Shown piece after piece: positions 1 through 7,029 of a stretch of DNA of 64,000 nt. Origin of the DNA: Mesorhizobium loti CJ3sym. GTDB lineage: Bacteria; Pseudomonadota; Alphaproteobacteria; Rhizobiales; Rhizobiaceae. Below the pieces are notes generated by a model. It saw only the letters and a program-made list of their open reading frames with translations, did not search any database and was not told where the DNA came from. The position numbers and the translations under genes were made by a program. How positions within the stretch are numbered: position 1 is the first letter of the stretch; every line of letters begins with the position of its first letter. The stretch covers positions 310,001 through 374,000 of the forward strand of contig NZ_AXAL01000002.1 in NCBI RefSeq assembly GCF_000472785.1. Reading direction: 5' to 3'.

Positions 1-913
1 GACCCATCGGCTCCAGCGCCGGGCGGAAGGCGGTCAGCGCCGGGGAAAAATAGCGGCAGAGCGGCGTGTCGACGATGACTGTCACCGCGATGTCCTGGCC
101 GGGCCGGATGCCCATCTCGGCCAACGCCTTGCAGCCGCCGAGCGCCATGGCGTCGTTGTTGAAGATGATGGCGGTGGGCCGATCCTTGGAGAGCATTACG
201 TCCGCCGTCACCTGATAGCCGCCGGCCTCGTTGATGAAGCCGTCGGCGATCAGGCCGGGGTCGCCTTCAATGCCGTGCCGCTTCAGCGCCTTGCGATAGC
301 CGTCCAGGAACAGGTAGCCGAAGTTGAGATCATGCGAAGGGCGGATGGCAGCGATGCGGCGATGGCCGCGCGCGACCAGCCGGTCGACGGCTTCATCACC
401 CGCCCTCTCGAAATCGATATCGAGCGAAGGATAGGTGTCGCCGCCGGATTGACTTCGGCCAAGCGTCGCAAAAGGAAAGCCGGCCTTGCTGAGATAATCG
501 ATCCGATCGTCTTCCCGCCGCGTGTTGGCCAACACGACCGCGTCGGCTCGGCGCGTCTCAACCACACGGCGCAGCCTCTCCTGCTGATATTGGCCGGGCT
601 CACCCATGACGACCATCAGATCCAGGTCATAGTCGGCGAGCCGCGCCTGCAGACCGGTCAGGAACGGGATGAAGAACGGTTCGCCATATTGCTGGTCGCC
701 GGGATGCGGCTGCAGCATGAAGGCGATCGAACGGGTGGCGCCCTGGCGCAGGCTTCGGCCGGATTGGTTCGGCGAATAGTTGAGCTTTTTGGCCGCTTCG
801 AGCACGCGCTGGCGGGTATCGGCGTTGACGTCGGCGCGGCCGTTCAGCGCCCGCGACACGGTGCCGATCGAGATGTTCAGGTGACGCGCAAGGTCGTGGA
901 TGCTGGACGCCAA
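1..913 (-). CDS. LacI family transcriptional regulator (C-terminus cut by window edge)
   Basis: Probable sugar-responsive repressor of the divergent operon that starts at 1108. The N-terminus reads as a classic LacI helix-turn-helix (ASSIHDLARHLNISIGTVSRALNG), followed by the hinge helix (NQSGRSLRQG) and a periplasmic-binding-protein-like ligand domain (DAVVLANTRREDDRI, IIFNNDAMALGG). The start is taken as TTG at 913: it keeps the HTH in frame and has a GGGGAGA ribosome site about 8 bases upstream. The ATG at 920 is in another frame, and an in-frame stop lies just upstream of the TTG. About 304 residues are visible; the last few dozen lie outside the window. The sugar it senses cannot be told from sequence. 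Confidence 0.93.
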   Translation of the reverse strand, partial: MASSIHDLARHLNISIGTVSRALNGRADVNADTRQRVLEAAKKLNYSPNQSGRSLRQGATRSIAFMLQPHPGDQQYGEPFFIPFLTGLQARLADYDLDLMVVMGEPGQYQQERLRRVVETRRADAVVLANTRREDDRIDYLSKAGFPFATLGRSQSGGDTYPSLDIDFERAGDEAVDRLVARGHRRIAAIRPSHDLNFGYLFLDGYRKALKRHGIEGDPGLIADGFINEAGGYQVTADVMLSKDRPTAIIFNNDAMALGGCKALAEMGIRPGQDIAVTVIVDTPLCRYFSPALTAFRPALEPMG

Positions 914-1022
914 AGATCATTCTCCCCCTGCCTTGGCTAGCACCGGCTGCCGCTCAGGCCAAGGCTTCGAGATGATTTTCGCAGGCAGCCGATTGACATT
1001 CTACGCCATCGGGTGTGTTCTC

Positions 1023-1048
1023 GTAAACGTTTACGGAAAAACGTTTAC
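1023..1048. promoter_or_regulatory. Tandem LacI-family operators
   Basis: GTAAACGTTTAC at 1023-1034 is a perfect 12-bp palindrome with the central CG step typical of LacI-family operators. A second, imperfect copy (AAAAACGTTTAC) lies at 1037-1048, its centre 14 bp further on. Both are in the divergent intergenic region between the LacI gene and the dehydrogenase gene, so the regulator probably controls the operon and itself from here. Confidence 0.75.
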
Positions 1049-1107
1049 GGTGATGCCGTGGATGCCGTGACATTCGGTCTGGAGGGACCGGACGGGAGGA
1101 GCGCCGG

Positions 1108-2142
1108 ATGATGAATGTCGTCCTCGTCGGCTGTGGTGCGATGAGCAGGCAGTGGCTCGATGCCGCGAGGCAGATCGACGGGCTCGCCATTGTCGGCCTT
1201 GTCGACCTCGACGCCGAACGGGCGAAGGCGAGGGCGCGCGAATACGACCTCGCTAGCGCTGTCATCGGCACCAGCCTCGACGCCGTACTCGATCAAACCA
1301 GGCCCGACGCGGTGTTCGATGTCGTGGTTCCCGCCGCCCGGCGCGAGGTCGCGTTTTCTGCCTTTGCCCACAATTGTCATCTCCTGACCGAAAAGCCACT
1401 GGCCGACAGTCCTGAGAATGCGCGCGCCATCATCGAGGCGGCACGTCGGGCAGAGCGTATCCATGCCGTGGTGCAGAACCGGCGCTATGTCGCCAATGTC
1501 AGGCGCATCCGGCGGTTTCTCGACTCCGGCGCCATTGGCGCTGCGACCTCCATCCATGCCGACTTCTTCGTCGCGCCGCATTTCGGCGGCTTTCGCGAGG
1601 AGATGGCGCATGTGCTGCTGCTCGACATGGCGATCCACACTTTCGACGCCGCCCGCTACATGGCTGCGGGCGAGCCGTCCAGCGTCTATTGCCAGGAATG
1701 GGAGCCGGCCAATTCATGGTACCGGCAGGGTTCGTCGGCCAGCGCCGTAATTGATTTCGGCAGCGGCAAGGTCTTCACCTATGCCGGCTCCTGGTGCGCC
1801 GACGGTTTTCGCACGAGCTGGGAAGGCAGCTGGCGCATCGTCGCCGAGCGCGGCAGCCTCATTTGGGATGGCCATGACGGCCTGAAGGCGGAAGTGGTGG
1901 CGTCGGGTCGCGATGGCCTGATCGACAAGACCCAGCCGATCGACGTGCCGCCGCTCGATCCCGCCGACCGCATCGGCGGTCATCTCGGCATCATCCGGGA
2001 TTTCATGCACGCGATCGAAACCGGCAACGAGCCGGAAACGCGCGGCGCCGACAACATCAAGAGCCTGGCCATGGTTTTCGGCGCCATCGAGAGCGCCGAG
2101 ACCGGACGCCGCGTGGCGATCACTGCACAGGACGAAAAATGA
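1108..2142 (+). CDS. Gfo/Idh/MocA family NAD(P)-dependent oxidoreductase
   Basis: Predicted cytoplasmic sugar or polyol dehydrogenase of 344 residues, the usual family length. The N-terminal Rossmann fold opens with VVLVGCGAMSRQW (residues 4-16). The family motif EKPL, which carries the catalytic-site lysine, is visible near residue 97 (LLTEKPLADSPENA). The C-terminal part is the alpha/beta domain that forms the substrate pocket. The start has a GGGAGGAG ribosome site 6-8 bases upstream. It is the first gene of the operon and overlaps the next one by ATGA. With the sugar isomerase and ABC transporter downstream, it probably oxidises the imported sugar or a derivative. The substrate is not recognisable. 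Confidence 0.92.
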   Translation: MMNVVLVGCGAMSRQWLDAARQIDGLAIVGLVDLDAERAKARAREYDLASAVIGTSLDAVLDQTRPDAVFDVVVPAARREVAFSAFAHNCHLLTEKPLADSPENARAIIEAARRAERIHAVVQNRRYVANVRRIRRFLDSGAIGAATSIHADFFVAPHFGGFREEMAHVLLLDMAIHTFDAARYMAAGEPSSVYCQEWEPANSWYRQGSSASAVIDFGSGKVFTYAGSWCADGFRTSWEGSWRIVAERGSLIWDGHDGLKAEVVASGRDGLIDKTQPIDVPPLDPADRIGGHLGIIRDFMHAIETGNEPETRGADNIKSLAMVFGAIESAETGRRVAITAQDEK

Positions 2143-3047
2143 TGCCAAACCCGCTTCTCGACATCAGGATCGGCACCATGGTGCGGGCAAACCTCGACGA
2201 CCCGGCGGCCTACATCAAGCAGATCCTGCCGCTCGGCTTCGAGAGCATCCAGCCCTTCTTCTGGCAGACGCTGGGTGGCAAGGATTTGCCGCGGCTGGCC
2301 GGACAGATCCGCGAGGCGATCGGTGATGCCGATGTCATCGTGTCTTCCCTGGGCGTGTTCGGCAATCCGCTGGAGGGCGACGAGGTCGATCGCGGTGTGC
2401 TTGCGGCCTGGGAAACGGCTATCGACAATGCGCATCTGTTCGGCACTTCGATGGTCAGCGGCTTCACTGGGCGCCTGCGCGGCAAGAAGCTGACCGACAG
2501 CCTGCCGCGCTTCCGCGAAGTGTGGGGTCCGCTGGCCAAGCGCGCCGCCGACAAGGGTGTGCGCATCGCCTTCGAAAATTGCGCCATGGATGGCAACTGG
2601 GCTGCCGGCGACTGGAACATCGCCCACAATCCCGACGCCTGGGAGCTGATGTTCAACGAAGTGCCCGACGATAATCTGGGGCTGGAATGGGAGCCCTGCC
2701 ATCAGCTGGTTTATCTCATCGATCCGATGCCGCAGATCCGCAAATGGGCGCCGCGCATCTTCCATGTCCACGGCAAGGACGCCACGGTGCGCTGGGATGT
2801 CATCCGCGAACACGGCGTGTTCGGCCGGCTGCCCTTCGTGCAGATGCGCACGCCGGGTTTCGGCGACAGCGACTGGACGCGGGTGATCAGCGAGTTGCGG
2901 CTGGCCGGCTATCGCGGCGCCATCGACATCGAAGGCTGGCACGATCCGGTCTATCGCGGCGATCTCGAAATTACCGGCCAGGTGCGGGGGCTGGAGTATC
3001 TCAAACAATGCCGGGGAGGTGCGAACTACCAGCCAAATCCGACGTGA
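2139..3047 (+). CDS. Sugar phosphate isomerase/epimerase (xylose-isomerase-like TIM barrel)
   Basis: A 302-residue protein of the AP-endonuclease-2/xylose isomerase-like TIM-barrel superfamily, whose members interconvert or dehydrate sugars and inosose-type polyols using a divalent metal. Metal-binding acidic and histidine segments are visible: AFENC (Glu on a barrel strand), LGLEWEPCHQL, IFHVHGKD and AIDIEGWHDP near the end. It begins inside the stop of the dehydrogenase gene (ATGA overlap), so translation is coupled. The pairing of a Gfo/Idh/MocA dehydrogenase with this isomerase is common in rhizobial sugar and inositol-like catabolic operons. The exact reaction is unknown. Confidence 0.9.
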   Translation: MMPNPLLDIRIGTMVRANLDDPAAYIKQILPLGFESIQPFFWQTLGGKDLPRLAGQIREAIGDADVIVSSLGVFGNPLEGDEVDRGVLAAWETAIDNAHLFGTSMVSGFTGRLRGKKLTDSLPRFREVWGPLAKRAADKGVRIAFENCAMDGNWAAGDWNIAHNPDAWELMFNEVPDDNLGLEWEPCHQLVYLIDPMPQIRKWAPRIFHVHGKDATVRWDVIREHGVFGRLPFVQMRTPGFGDSDWTRVISELRLAGYRGAIDIEGWHDPVYRGDLEITGQVRGLEYLKQCRGGANYQPNPT

Positions 3048-3067
3048 GGCCAAATTTGATGTGAGAA

Positions 3068-3141
3068 TTGGCGGCGGGAGGAGCCGGCCGCCAAGAGCCA
3101 CTGCCGTAGCAATCGTCAAAAACCCCTCGGCTGCCGAGGGG
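3068..3141 (+). promoter_or_regulatory. Two inverted repeats in the leader of the binding-protein gene
   Basis: TTGGCGGC (3068-3075) pairs with GCCGCCAA (3087-3094), and CCCCTCGG (3123-3130) pairs with CCGAGGGG (3134-3141) across a 3-base loop. They occupy the gap between the isomerase and binding-protein genes. No T-tract follows either, so they look like mRNA-processing or stability hairpins, not strong terminators. Confidence 0.4.
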
Positions 3142-3161
3142 AACAATGGGAGGACAAGTGC

Positions 3162-4169
3162 ATGAGCATCGCGATCAGAACGACATTTCTGCGCACGACC
3201 GTCGTGGCGGCCGCCACGGCGCTCTGCGCCGCCATCTCGACCTTGCCGGCGCAGGCGCTCGACGCCCAATGGTGCAAGGATGTCCATATCCGCTTCTTCG
3301 TCGGTGGCGCCGAGGGCGACGCTTTCGGCACCATCGTCTATAATGGCGCCAAGCAGGCGGCGGCCGATCTCGGGCCGAAGGTCGACTACATCTTTTCCGG
3401 CTGGGATGTCGAAAAGATGGTGCAGCAATTGCGAGAGGCGGTCGCGGTCAAGCCCGGCGGCATCGCCATGATGGGCCATCCCGGCGACGACGCGATCATG
3501 CCGCTGGCCGAGCAGGCGCATAAGGACGGCATCAAGATGATGTACCAGAACGTGCCGGTGCCGAAGGTGACGGCGGCGTTCGGCGGTGGCTATGTCGGCG
3601 CGCAGCAGGAGCAGCAGGGTCGCGCGCTAGGCGCAGAGGCGTTCAAACTCGGCGGGCTCAAGGCCGGCGACAAGGCGATCATGATCGGCCCGTTCGACAA
3701 TGAGAGCCGGGGCGCGCGCGAGCGCGGGACGGTCGCCGCATTGAAAGAGGCGGGCGTCGATGTCGTTCAAATCAATTCTGTACCCGAGTGGGCAGCCGAT
3801 CCGAATCTGGCCATCCCGGTGATCACCGCGGCGTTGCTCAACAATCCCACCGTCAAGGCGGTCGGCTACCCCGGCGGGCAGATGCTCGGCAATGTGCCGA
3901 CATATATGCAGGCCGCGGGAAGGAAGCCCGGCGACATCTTCAACTTCGGCTTCGACACCAGCCCGCAGATCGTCGAGGGCTTCAAGGGCGGCTGGGTGCA
4001 GCTGACCGCCGACCAGCAGCCATTCCTGCAGGGCTATCTGCCGATCCTCAGCCTCTGCCAGCAAGTGGTGCTGGGTCTTTCGCCGATGAATGTCGATACG
4101 GGCGCGGGCTTCGTCACGCCGCAGAATTATGAGATCGTCTCGGAGCTCGCCAAGCAGGCGCTGCGCTGA
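3162..4169 (+). CDS. Sugar ABC transporter periplasmic binding protein (RbsB-like)
   Basis: A 335-residue secreted solute receptor. The signal peptide runs to about residue 30 (hydrophobic VVAAATALCAAISTL, then PAQALDAQ). The mature part is a type-1 periplasmic-binding fold of the ribose/fructose group: strand-helix pattern IRFFVGGAEGDAFGTIVYNGAKQAAADL, then GGIAMMGHPGDDAIMPLAEQA and VKAVGYPGGQMLGN. The ribosome site GGGAGGA lies about 10 bases before the ATG. It is followed by a strong hairpin and then the ATPase and permease genes, an arrangement that resembles FrcBCA-type carbohydrate importers of rhizobia. The ligand is unknown. Confidence 0.92.
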   Translation: MSIAIRTTFLRTTVVAAATALCAAISTLPAQALDAQWCKDVHIRFFVGGAEGDAFGTIVYNGAKQAAADLGPKVDYIFSGWDVEKMVQQLREAVAVKPGGIAMMGHPGDDAIMPLAEQAHKDGIKMMYQNVPVPKVTAAFGGGYVGAQQEQQGRALGAEAFKLGGLKAGDKAIMIGPFDNESRGARERGTVAALKEAGVDVVQINSVPEWAADPNLAIPVITAALLNNPTVKAVGYPGGQMLGNVPTYMQAAGRKPGDIFNFGFDTSPQIVEGFKGGWVQLTADQQPFLQGYLPILSLCQQVVLGLSPMNVDTGAGFVTPQNYEIVSELAKQALR

Positions 4170-4179
4170 CCTCCCAAGG

Positions 4180-4207
4180 CTGCCGGCCGGGTCGACCCGG
4201 CCGGCAG
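4180..4207 (+). promoter_or_regulatory. Perfect 28-bp palindrome between binding-protein and ATPase genes
   Basis: Two 14-base arms (CTGCCGGCCGGGTC and its reverse complement) meet directly, giving a very stable hairpin 11 bases after the binding-protein stop. No T-tract follows. Such hairpins after the receptor gene usually protect its mRNA and reduce read-through, so the receptor is made in excess over the membrane parts. That role is inferred. Confidence 0.6.
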
Positions 4208-4256
4208 GACCGCCGGTTGAGAAGGCCGGCACGCGACAATGACAAGCGAGGATCCG

Positions 4257-5054
4257 ATGGCCGAACGCATCATCGAACTGCGCGATATCAAGAAATCCTA
4301 CGGTCAGGTCTATGCGCTGGGCGGCGTCAATCTCAGCGTCGACCGCGGCGAGGTGGTCGGCCTGATTGGCGACAATGGCGCCGGCAAGTCGACGCTGATC
4401 AAGATACTCTCCGGCGTCGTCAGGCCGACCAGCGGCGAGATCCTCGTGCGCGACAAGCCGGTGACCGGATGGAGTGCTGCGCGCTCGCGCGACGCCGGCA
4501 TCGAGACGGTGTTCCAGGACCGCGCTTTGGCGGTGCAGCAGACCATCGTGCGCAACATCTTCATGGGGCGTGAGCTGACCGGCTTCATGGGCTGGCTGAA
4601 GGTCAACAAGGAGATTGAGGAGGCAAGCCGGCTGATGCGCGAGATCGGCTTCACCTCGAAAGTGTTCACACCGCATTCGATCGTCGGCCAGCTGTCGGGT
4701 GGCGAACGCCAGGGCGTGGCGATCGCACGCGCCATCTACAAGCAGGCCGAGCTGATCATCCTCGACGAGCCGACGACGGCGCTGTCGCTGACCGAGACCG
4801 CCAAGGTCTTCCATTTCGTGCGCCAGGTGCGGGCGGGCGGGCGCTCGATCCTGTTCATCGGCCACAACATCCACCACGTCTTCGACATCGCTGACCGCTT
4901 CGTGGTGATGGACCGCGGCAAGGTGGCGCTGACCGCCGACCGCAGCCAGATCAAGTCGGCGGAAGAGCTGATCAATTTCATGGAAGACGTCGCGCATCCC
5001 GGCGGATTGCCCGGACTGCACGAGGCCGGCGAAGCGGAGCAGCGAGTGCGATGA
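4257..5054 (+). CDS. Sugar ABC transporter ATP-binding protein
   Basis: Single-domain ABC ATPase of 265 residues that powers sugar import. It has Walker A GDNGAGKST (38-46), signature LSGGE (146-150), Walker B IILDEP (167-172) and an H-loop in LFIGHNIHHVF. Unlike RbsA/MglA it carries one nucleotide-binding domain, as in the FrcA group, so two copies should act per transporter. I chose ATG 4257 because GAGG sits 6-9 bases before it; ATG 4239, six codons earlier in frame, lacks a good site. The gene overlaps the permease start by ATGA. Confidence 0.92.
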   Translation: MAERIIELRDIKKSYGQVYALGGVNLSVDRGEVVGLIGDNGAGKSTLIKILSGVVRPTSGEILVRDKPVTGWSAARSRDAGIETVFQDRALAVQQTIVRNIFMGRELTGFMGWLKVNKEIEEASRLMREIGFTSKVFTPHSIVGQLSGGERQGVAIARAIYKQAELIILDEPTTALSLTETAKVFHFVRQVRAGGRSILFIGHNIHHVFDIADRFVVMDRGKVALTADRSQIKSAEELINFMEDVAHPGGLPGLHEAGEAEQRVR

Positions 5055-6097
5055 GCAAGACCATGGAACCCGATCTCGAAAGTCCTCTCGGCGCGCATGG
5101 CGGGTCGGCCCGCAAAGAGTGGAGACATCCATCCGACCACTGGTTGCGCGGTTTCGTCCTCGACAACCGCGCCTCGCTTGGCACGCTCGCCGTCTTCATC
5201 GTCATGATGGCGGTGTTCATGGCCGCCAACCCGACCGTGTTCACCACCTGGTATCTCTACAGTTCGGTGCTGACGACGCTGCCCGTTGCGCTGTTCGTGG
5301 TGGTGCCGCTGGTCTTTGTTGTCACCTGCGGCGAGATCGACCTGTCGTTTCCGGCGACGATGGGTTTTGCCTCCTGGGTGTTCTCGCTGGTGGTGCAGGC
5401 CGGCTACGATCCGTTCCTCGGCATTGCGGCGGCACTCGTCACCGGCATGCTGCTCGGCTTCCTCGTCGGCTCGCTGGTCGTCTATGGCGGGCTGTCGTCG
5501 CTGATCGCCACGCTCGGCATGAACTTTTTGCTGCGCGGGCTGATCCAGATCATCAACGAAGGCAAGTCGATGGCACTGACCGGTCTTGCCGACACCCCGG
5601 CCTACAAGATCTTCTCCAGCCAGGTTTTTGGGATCCCGGTGCAGATCTTCTGGGCCATCGCCTTCGTCGTACTGTCGGCGATGCTCTACAACCGCCACCG
5701 TTTCGGCGCGCAGGTGAAGGTGGTCGGCGACAATCCCGACAGCGCCCAGCAGATGGGCATCGACGTCAAGCGTGTGCGGGTGAAAGTGTTCGTTTTCGTC
5801 GGCATCGGCGCCGCGATCGCCGGCACGTTTTCGGTGATGATCAACTTCACCTGGTGGCCAACGGCGGGCGACGGCTATCTGTTGCCGGTACTGGCCTCGG
5901 TCTTCGTCGGCGGCACCCCGACCTGGGGCGGCATCGGCACGGTTGCCGGCGGCGCGATCGGCGCGGTCACCGTGTCGTTCATCCAGACCGGTGTCGTCGC
6001 GGCGGGATTGAGCGGCTTCTACGTGCAGTTCTTCAACGGGCTGATCATCATCCTGTCGCTGCTGGGTCATAAGTGGAACCAGGCAAGATATCGATGA
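5051..6097 (+). CDS. Sugar ABC transporter permease (RbsC/FrcC-like)
   Basis: Inner-membrane permease of 348 residues in the BPD_transp_2 (ribose/xylose/fructose) family. It has roughly eight to ten hydrophobic segments, beginning with LAVFIVMMAVFMAANPTVF, and the family segments LVFVVTCGEIDLSFPATMG and GDNPDSAQQMGID, which in this family contact the ATPase. The hydrophilic N-terminal extension of about 45 residues is longer than in RbsC. It is the last gene of the operon and starts inside the ATPase stop codon. The DNA beyond it changes to A+T-rich sequence. Confidence 0.92.
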   Translation: MSKTMEPDLESPLGAHGGSARKEWRHPSDHWLRGFVLDNRASLGTLAVFIVMMAVFMAANPTVFTTWYLYSSVLTTLPVALFVVVPLVFVVTCGEIDLSFPATMGFASWVFSLVVQAGYDPFLGIAAALVTGMLLGFLVGSLVVYGGLSSLIATLGMNFLLRGLIQIINEGKSMALTGLADTPAYKIFSSQVFGIPVQIFWAIAFVVLSAMLYNRHRFGAQVKVVGDNPDSAQQMGIDVKRVRVKVFVFVGIGAAIAGTFSVMINFTWWPTAGDGYLLPVLASVFVGGTPTWGGIGTVAGGAIGAVTVSFIQTGVVAAGLSGFYVQFFNGLIIILSLLGHKWNQARYR

Positions 6098-6248
6098 GGG
6101 GTGCTTCGGTGCTGAAGCTAGCCAGCTTCGCAGGGCATTGGCGAGAAGAACACGTTGACGTACGATATTAAACTGTCTTGCTGAACGAATATATATGGCG
6201 TCTGCTGTTCGGTGCCTGTAACGCCCTTTTTTCCCAAAGAGGAAGTAG

Positions 6249-7013
6249 ATGGGAGATACCGGTACATCAATTCTGCTGGACAACTCAGTTCGGAAGTTCG
6301 GCATTATCGCGCATGGTGTATCTGTAGAGGTGCCTGGGCCGCTCAATCGACTCGCTCTATTTCAAGCGAAGCCGGCTAAGGGATCGGATGCGCGGTGGCT
6401 TCAATCCCAAATCGAATGCATTCCAACAATCGTACGGTTGGCGCAGGGCGGAATTTTGAATCTACATACCTATCCCGAGCTAATTTTAGAATCTTTGCCC
6501 ACAAGCACATACCCGGCGCAGCCCATTGGTGATTTGTTTCAGAAGTCACCTCGCAACAGTGTTCCAGGTGTGATCCGGAGGGGGCTCTTTTTTAGACAGG
6601 ATTTCACCACTCATCTCGCCAAAGATGCACTGGGAGATTTCGTCGTTTGGCTCACGAATATTGACATCGATCGCTTGATCGGTATTCCCTATATTGCAGA
6701 AAAAATGAGCGAATTTGAAATTAGAAATCTAAAGGGTATGGAGGCATTTAAAAGCTTTCTGAAGGGAATAAACAGAAAGCATTATGCTGACGCTTTTCAT
6801 CTGTGGACCGCTGAGGTGAATTCACTAAGCTTTTTTCTTACCGCCGACAAAAAATTCATAAATGCCGTTAAAAATTGCCGCCATAGAACCTTTACCTGTC
6901 AGCCAATTTCCCCCGTGGATTTGCTCGACATGCTAGGAATAAAAGAGCGCGACCAGCTGCCCTTAGCACATGGAAGTCAATATTTTCTGAGCGGACAGTC
7001 CTACGAAGACTAG
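6249..7013 (+). CDS. PIN-like domain protein in an A+T-rich islet
   Basis: A 254-residue protein with no name I recognise, but its ends resemble a PIN nuclease domain. ILLDNSV near residue 8 places an Asp (D11) after the first strand. Near the C-terminus YADAFHLWTAEV (D181) and FFLTADKKF (D200) match the usual PIN pattern of an acidic helix followed by a strand ending in T-x-D-(K)-(K/R)-F. The middle, about residues 25-175, is longer than in VapC toxins (about 130-140 residues). Base use is far more A+T-rich than both neighbours, which suggests recent transfer. AGAGGAAG lies 5-10 bases before the ATG. No partner antitoxin gene is visible. Confidence 0.7.
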   Translation: MGDTGTSILLDNSVRKFGIIAHGVSVEVPGPLNRLALFQAKPAKGSDARWLQSQIECIPTIVRLAQGGILNLHTYPELILESLPTSTYPAQPIGDLFQKSPRNSVPGVIRRGLFFRQDFTTHLAKDALGDFVVWLTNIDIDRLIGIPYIAEKMSEFEIRNLKGMEAFKSFLKGINRKHYADAFHLWTAEVNSLSFFLTADKKFINAVKNCRHRTFTCQPISPVDLLDMLGIKERDQLPLAHGSQYFLSGQSYED

Positions 7014-7029
7014 CTGCTTTGCGTCGTAC

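Noticed and set aside
1980..3521. 513-codon open frame on the minus strand opposite the isomerase and binding-protein genes
   Set aside because: It is a shadow of high third-position GC; the plus-strand genes have clear families, ribosome sites and coupling.
4736..6346. 536-codon minus-strand frame across the ABC ATPase and permease
   Set aside because: Very His/Arg/Asp-rich translation with no domain, opposite two well-recognised genes.
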